Source: Bacteroidia bacterium
GTDB taxonomy: Bacteria; Bacteroidota; Bacteroidia; J057
Length of the DNA: 64,000 nucleotides
Reading direction: 5' to 3'
NCBI GenBank assembly: GCA_041391665.1
Contig: JAWKNO010000001.1
Span: forward strand, 2,796,623-2,860,622
Shown here one piece after another: positions 59,216 to 64,000 of the stretch; the first letter of the stretch is position 1; each line of letters starts with the position of its first letter. Made by a program: the position numbers and the translations under genes. Under the pieces are notes generated by a model. That model was given only the letters and a program-made list of their open reading frames with translations. It made no database searches and was not told where the DNA came from.

Positions 59216-61264
59216 ATGGATTTAAAATCAATACACGAGATTTTCACAAATAGAATATTAAGAATACCGGCTTATCAGCGTGGTTATGCTTGGTCAAACA
59301 ATAAGTCAATAAAGGTTGACAGTAAGGAGCCTTTAAAAAATGTAAAAGGGCAATTGAAGGATCTATGGGATGACTTAATTAATATTCCTGAAGGTAAATG
59401 GCATTATACCGGATTACTAACATTAGTTGAAGTAAAACCTTGTGATTATAACTGGCTACCCAATTTCAAGCAGTATTCAATAGTAGATGGACAACAACGG
59501 ATTACTTCTGTATTGATTTTGTTAAGTGTGATTATCAGAGAAGCTCAAAAACAAAATGTGATTTTGGGTATTCGTGAAGGGGATGCGGAAATGCAATACC
59601 TCTTCATCAACAAAGGCGTTAATGCTTACATTTTTGGCTATGACGAAGATAACCCAAGTGATAAGTTTTTCAGAAAACACATCTTGGCATTGAATGAAAT
59701 TGAAGATGATAGCGAGGAAAGCACATACACCGAAAACCTTTTAAAAGCAAAGAAGTTTTTTGAAGCAATGGTTGCTTTATATCTAAGAAAAGAAGGAAAT
59801 ACCATTGAGCAGCTTTTTAATAAGGTTACAAATCAATTGAGGTTAAACGAATATATCCTTCCCGAAGAACTTGACGAATACGTTGTGTTTGAGACCATGA
59901 ATAACAGAGGGAAACCCTTATCCCAACTCGAAAAGCTAAAAAACAGACTTCTATATCTCAACGATAAATACCATGTATCAGAGAATACTCCAGAAGCTAT
60001 TAATTTGAATGAGGCTCAAAAGGCTGAATTAGAAAAATCAATAAATAAGGCATGGATTACCATCTACAAATCATTAGGTCAAAACAAGCAAAACCCCTTA
60101 GACGATGAAGACTTTATTAAAAATCATTGGATAGCTTATTTCAATAAGTATAGTCGTGATGAAGCGAATGTTTATGCCAATTTTTTGTTTGATGAGCATT
60201 TTAGTCTTGATAATGTTTATAATGGGAAATTAAAGCGTTCCGATATTGAGACTTACATAAAATCCTTACAACTCTGCTCTGTTTGGTGGAACAAACTACA
60301 CTACATCAAGTATTTCACAGAAGATGAGAAGGTAATTAGAAAAGCGATCCAAGGAATTCATCATGTTGGTCTTAAAGCATCTTTCAAGCCGATATTGCTC
60401 GCTATATTAAGCAGGGATGACAGAAATGAGTTTGTTGATTCTATAAAGACACTGGAAAAATACAGTTTCAAACTTTTTGACCTATCCGACAAACGAGGAA
60501 ATACTGGAGACAGTAAAATTTACAGCCTTGCTTACGAGGTTTATAAATGCAAAAAGAACAGTTTAGAAACTCAAACTGAATTGGAATTATATACTTCTTG
60601 GTATTACCGTTTCAACTTGTTTGTAAATCAGAGTTATGAACTCTTTGAATTGGGGCACAAAACAGGATTCTACAAATGGTCAGGGAGGTTTTATTTACTG
60701 TATCAGTATGACAAATACCTTAGAAAGATTAACAAAAATTCAAGCGAGAGTAGTGCAATTGAATGGACTGATTTTGTAAAGAACGATAGCATTGAGCACA
60801 TCTATCCTCAGAGTGCCACAGTTAGTTTGGAGACTTATGCTCAACACAAAGGAAAAGAACCTATTGAAGTTGAAGAGGCTTACAATAAAATCCAAAACGA
60901 CTGGAGTCATTTTACAAAATATACACCTGAACAACGTAGAAATTTTGCCAATAGCCTTGGTAATCTTTTAGCATTATCAAAGAGTGCCAATTCTTCTCTT
61001 CAAAATGATAAATTCCTTTTCAAGGTTGATCAAGGCAATAAGGGGGAAGGATACCCAAAAAGAGGTTATAAATACGATTCCATGAGTGCCATGATAGTTG
61101 CCAATGAAATAGAATGGACACCGGAAACCATCGTTGAAAGAGGTTTGAAAATACTGAACTTCTTGTGTGAGTATATAAATGAAGATTTCAATTCAATTCC
61201 TATTGAAACGAAATACAAAATACTAGGATTGGAATTCATGCTTGTTAATGAGGAAGTTGAATGA
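59216..61264 (+). CDS. DUF262/DUF1524 protein (GmrSD-like type IV restriction family)
   Basis: The 682-residue product has RIPAYQRGYAW (about 16-26) and VDGQQRITS (about 90-98), the ParB-like DUF262 nucleotide-binding part. The C-terminal part has DSIEHIYPQSA (about 521-531) and NSLGNLLALSKSANSS, a DUF1524 HNH-like nuclease. The fused GmrS-GmrD form is used by type IV systems to cut modified phage DNA. It starts 12 bp after the toxin and overlaps the next gene by 4 bp, so this is one operon. Confidence 0.92.
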   Translation: MDLKSIHEIFTNRILRIPAYQRGYAWSNNKSIKVDSKEPLKNVKGQLKDLWDDLINIPEGKWHYTGLLTLVEVKPCDYNWLPNFKQYSIVDGQQRITSVLILLSVIIREAQKQNVILGIREGDAEMQYLFINKGVNAYIFGYDEDNPSDKFFRKHILALNEIEDDSEESTYTENLLKAKKFFEAMVALYLRKEGNTIEQLFNKVTNQLRLNEYILPEELDEYVVFETMNNRGKPLSQLEKLKNRLLYLNDKYHVSENTPEAINLNEAQKAELEKSINKAWITIYKSLGQNKQNPLDDEDFIKNHWIAYFNKYSRDEANVYANFLFDEHFSLDNVYNGKLKRSDIETYIKSLQLCSVWWNKLHYIKYFTEDEKVIRKAIQGIHHVGLKASFKPILLAILSRDDRNEFVDSIKTLEKYSFKLFDLSDKRGNTGDSKIYSLAYEVYKCKKNSLETQTELELYTSWYYRFNLFVNQSYELFELGHKTGFYKWSGRFYLLYQYDKYLRKINKNSSESSAIEWTDFVKNDSIEHIYPQSATVSLETYAQHKGKEPIEVEEAYNKIQNDWSHFTKYTPEQRRNFANSLGNLLALSKSANSSLQNDKFLFKVDQGNKGEGYPKRGYKYDSMSAMIVANEIEWTPETIVERGLKILNFLCEYINEDFNSIPIETKYKILGLEFMLVNEEVE

Positions 61265-63075
61265 AAATGAAAACCGACTTTTCAAAAATATTATCCAAGT
61301 CCGATTTTAAGGTAGCTCGTAGCTGTCCGACCAAGCTCTATTACAAGAAAAACGGCTATCCATCTGCCAACGATGGTAACGAATACATGGAATACCTTGC
61401 CGAAGGTGGTTATGCCGTTGGTAAATTGGCTACGCTACATTTTCCGGAAGGTATTCGCATACAAAACGAACTCGGACTAGAGAGTGCCATAGTTCAAACC
61501 AAAGAAGAGCTACAAAAAGAAAATGTAGTCCTTTTTGAACCGGCTTTGTTAACGGAAGGAAAAGTCGCTGCCATTGATGTTTTAGTCAAGGAAGGCAAAC
61601 GTTTTGAAATTATTGAGGTAAAGTCCAAAGGCTTTGATTCAGATAACCCGAAATTTGACAAAGGTTGGGATGAATACCTAGAGGATATTGCATTTCAAAA
61701 GGAGCTTTTGCAGGAAGTGTTTCCGGATGCTCATATCGACTGTTTTCTGTTTGTTCCGGACAAAGCCAAACAAACCCAAATAGATGGCTTAAATGCTTTG
61801 TTTGAACTCAAAGAAGTAGAGGCTCACAATCAGTTTAAGTTTTACGAAATTGAATTTATTGGTGATCCTGAAATTATCCGAAAGGATGATTTTATGGTGA
61901 AGGTAGATGTAAACGATGAAGTCAACAAACGTAGCTCAATCATTAAAAATTCCATCAAGGTCTATTCTGAAAGTTTGCAGCAAGGCACTAAAATTCAGGA
62001 GCCTTTGAATATAAATTGCTTCTCTTGTGAATACAATGCCGGAGAAGATAAAAACGGCTACCATGAATGTTGGAAGGAAATGCCGGAACCGGAATTACAT
62101 ATCAGAGATGTTTACCGTTTGGGGAATATCAAAGAAAACAAGGAGTCCGTTGCTAACGCCTTAATTGGAGAAAAGAAACTAGATGTAGATGCCTTGCCTG
62201 AAAAAGCTTTTGAAGGCGTTTGGGGTGAACGAAGATTGATACAGATAAACAATACCAAAGCACAATCGGAATGGATAGCAAGGGAATTGAAAGAGGAAAT
62301 CAACTCATGGAAATATCCGCTGCATTTTATCGACTTTGAAACTTGTATTACGGCATTGCCTTTTCACAAAGGTATGCGACCGTATGAAATGAGTGCTTTC
62401 CAATGGAGTTGCCATACCATTAAACAACCCGGAGCTGAACCTATTCATAGCGAATGGCTCAATACCGATCCTAAATTCCCAAGTTTTGCCTTTGCAGAAA
62501 GTTTGATGAATAAGGTCGGATATGATGGTACACTGTTGATGTGGAGCTCGCATGAGAATACCACCTTGCGAAACATCTATTATCAAATGGAAGAGTACAA
62601 CCAATCCATTCCGGGATTAAAGAGATGGTTGGAATACGTTGTGAAATTTGATAAAAATGGAGCCGGAGCCTTTGTGGACATGAACGATTTGGCATTGAAA
62701 TACTATTTCCATCCAGTAATGAAGGGACGTACCAGTATCAAAGTAACGTTACCGGCTGTTTTGGCTGCCAACAAATCAAAACGCACCGAAAACTGGCTAA
62801 CTAATTTTGATGAAGGCATCAATTTATTGCATCGTGGCGAAGATGGAATAATCGAGAATCCATACAAACATTTGCCACCCATAGACTTGTTGGAAAATGC
62901 CGAAAAGGTAAACGAAGGAACCGGAGCCATGCGAGCTTATGAAGATATGCTCTTTGGTATCAGTAAACACCAACCGGAAATAAAAAAAGCCTACAAAGAG
63001 GCTTTATTACGCTATTGCAAACTGGATACGCTTGCCATGGTGATTATTTGGGAGCATTGGAGGAATTTGAAGTGA
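61261..63075 (+). CDS. Cas4-like nuclease fused to a DUF2779 exonuclease-like domain
   Basis: The 604-residue product has an N-terminal PD-(D/E)xK nuclease with Asp106, Glu119 and Lys121 (in IIEVKSKGF) and Gln146. It also has one early Cys22 plus Cys253, Cys256 and Cys270, the 1+3 Cys set of Fe-S Cas4/AddB-type nucleases. The C-terminal DUF2779 has HFIDFETCI (Asp358, Glu360) and a late CKLDTLAMV, fitting an RNase-H-fold DEDD exonuclease. It overlaps the DUF262 gene, so the two probably work together. Confidence 0.88.
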   Translation: MKMKTDFSKILSKSDFKVARSCPTKLYYKKNGYPSANDGNEYMEYLAEGGYAVGKLATLHFPEGIRIQNELGLESAIVQTKEELQKENVVLFEPALLTEGKVAAIDVLVKEGKRFEIIEVKSKGFDSDNPKFDKGWDEYLEDIAFQKELLQEVFPDAHIDCFLFVPDKAKQTQIDGLNALFELKEVEAHNQFKFYEIEFIGDPEIIRKDDFMVKVDVNDEVNKRSSIIKNSIKVYSESLQQGTKIQEPLNINCFSCEYNAGEDKNGYHECWKEMPEPELHIRDVYRLGNIKENKESVANALIGEKKLDVDALPEKAFEGVWGERRLIQINNTKAQSEWIARELKEEINSWKYPLHFIDFETCITALPFHKGMRPYEMSAFQWSCHTIKQPGAEPIHSEWLNTDPKFPSFAFAESLMNKVGYDGTLLMWSSHENTTLRNIYYQMEEYNQSIPGLKRWLEYVVKFDKNGAGAFVDMNDLALKYYFHPVMKGRTSIKVTLPAVLAANKSKRTENWLTNFDEGINLLHRGEDGIIENPYKHLPPIDLLENAEKVNEGTGAMRAYEDMLFGISKHQPEIKKAYKEALLRYCKLDTLAMVIIWEHWRNLK

Positions 63076-63077
63076 CA

Positions 63078-63971
63078 TTAAAATTTAGCACTTTTCTCAC
63101 TTAAATAATCTCGAAAAGCCTGTGGATAGACCACTTCAATCTCGCCAGGTAAGCCTAATACAAAACGACCAACGCCTAAGAAATTACCAACCTCTGTGGT
63201 AAGCAGGTAGTTGTTATCATCTACCTTTTTGAGGTACTTCTCACTCAAAGGGAACTCTTCCAAAATCAGATTGTAGGCTACTAAGGATAATTGAAGCTGA
63301 ATGGCAATAGGTTCGAAGCTTTGCATTCTAAAAATATCCGTTATGCCTACTCGATGTTTAGGTTTGTATTGCCAATCATTATCCAGTATTTCAACTTCTT
63401 GTATTCTCGAAGCCTTGAATATTTTATTGGATTGGTCTTCGGTATCGTAGCACCAAACACCGGTGTAATTGATGGTAAAATCAATAGGCTCTACAATTCT
63501 ATCCCGAATATTCTTGCTGTTACCAGATTTGTACTCCTTTAAAACAACTTGTTTTTGCTGCTTAATGGCTTGGATTAGGTTATATATGTTCTCCGTTTCT
63601 TCTTTTTTGGTAATGGCATGAATCACCCTGTCAAAATCATATAAGCTGTAAAGCTTTTTAACGAGCTTCTCTTTCAATTCTGAATCTTCATCAATGGCAT
63701 GAATGGTTTTACTGAGAATAAAAGCTTCTTCTTCGGTAAAGTGCAATAATTTGCTAATATCCTCTGCCGTTGAATTTTCCTTATCTATTCTGAAATAGCC
63801 ATTGCTATTTTCAATGACAAAGCCTACCTGTTTGAAGGTGTCAAAATAGCGGTACACCGTTCTTTGAGAAATATCAAAGCGATCCGAAAGTTCCTGAATA
63901 GTCCTACCATACTTACAATCAAGTAGAAGTAGCACCTCCAACATTTTCTGAAATTTCGCCTGGTCTGCCAT
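63078..63971 (-). CDS. WYL-domain transcriptional regulator
   Basis: The 297-residue product has an N-terminal winged helix (RTIQELSDRFDISQRTVYRY). A WYL region follows from about 135, with QQKQVVLKEYKS, FTINYTGVWCYD and KIFKASRIQEVEI. Its C-terminal domain matches the WCX extension. WYL regulators often control phage-defence islands, sensing a ligand or nucleic acid. It is convergent with the nuclease gene (2 bp apart) and starts 29 bp from the window end. Confidence 0.9.
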   Translation of the reverse strand: MADQAKFQKMLEVLLLLDCKYGRTIQELSDRFDISQRTVYRYFDTFKQVGFVIENSNGYFRIDKENSTAEDISKLLHFTEEEAFILSKTIHAIDEDSELKEKLVKKLYSLYDFDRVIHAITKKEETENIYNLIQAIKQQKQVVLKEYKSGNSKNIRDRIVEPIDFTINYTGVWCYDTEDQSNKIFKASRIQEVEILDNDWQYKPKHRVGITDIFRMQSFEPIAIQLQLSLVAYNLILEEFPLSEKYLKKVDDNNYLLTTEVGNFLGVGRFVLGLPGEIEVVYPQAFRDYLSEKSAKF

Positions 63972-64000
63972 ATTAATTGCGATTGGTCATAACAAACTGA

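Overview
The window reads as a Bacteroidota chromosome, possibly Saprospiria-like. Supporting this are a TonB receptor with an N-terminal carboxypeptidase-regulatory-like domain, HMA-AraC fusion regulators, an RND pump fused to its own TolC, proteins of the HYC_CC_PP and DUF6660 types, weak Shine-Dalgarno sites, and promoters of the TTG/TTTG...TAnnTTTG type. The genus cannot be fixed from sequence reading alone. Base composition is a mosaic: positions 1 to about 12.1 kb are near 50% GC, and the rest is clearly AT-richer apart from one GC-rich insertion sequence.

Region 1 (1-12.1 kb, core-like): an ECF sigma factor cut by the window edge, then a tight + strand set (esterase, ATP-grasp, GCS2-type carboxylate-amine ligase, class I glutamine amidotransferase, second ATP-grasp). 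It meets a - strand set (third ATP-grasp, M17 leucyl aminopeptidase, esterase, TonB receptor with a small membrane partner). The ligases suggest an uncharacterised amide- or peptide-forming pathway.

Region 2 (12.2-41.2 kb, metal island, nearly all + strand): an ArsR regulator and a merTP gene broken by an IS4-family element with a 9-bp target duplication. Next come a methyltransferase, metallochaperone-like proteins, HMA-AraC regulators (two intact, one decayed), a CusA/TolC/CusB system with accessory Cu proteins, a CopA-type Cu ATPase and a TrkH K+ transporter. A second block holds a Fur-type regulator, a CzcA-TolC fusion with its adaptor, and an operon of DUF302, acyl carrier protein, NicO-like membrane protein and Zn/Cd/Pb-type ATPase. 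Together these export Cu/Ag and Zn/Cd/Co and bind or relay metal in the periplasm.

Region 3 (54.9 down to 41.2 kb, all - strand, 27 tightly packed genes): the standout. Nineteen of the 27 products carry a membrane segment, usually one, at an extreme end of a small protein. Mixed in are an acidic/arginine-rich candidate coat protein followed by a terminator, an HExxH protein, a membrane-anchored beta-propeller and two peptidoglycan hydrolases. There are also wall-binding modules, holin-like and spanin-like genes, a tail-fibre-repeat protein and phage-type beta-sandwich proteins. No tail sheath, tube, portal, terminase, packaging ATPase, integrase or replication gene is visible. My leading hypothesis is a tailless, membrane-containing virus-like particle module, either a split or relic prophage or a domesticated particle.

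Region 4 (55.2-64 kb): an SDR enzyme and membrane protein divergent from an HxlR regulator with shared operator-like repeats. Then a defence-like island follows: AbiE-type toxin-antitoxin with a triple operator, a GmrSD-like DUF262/DUF1524 protein, a Cas4-like nuclease fused to a DUF2779 exonuclease-like domain, and a convergent WYL regulator.
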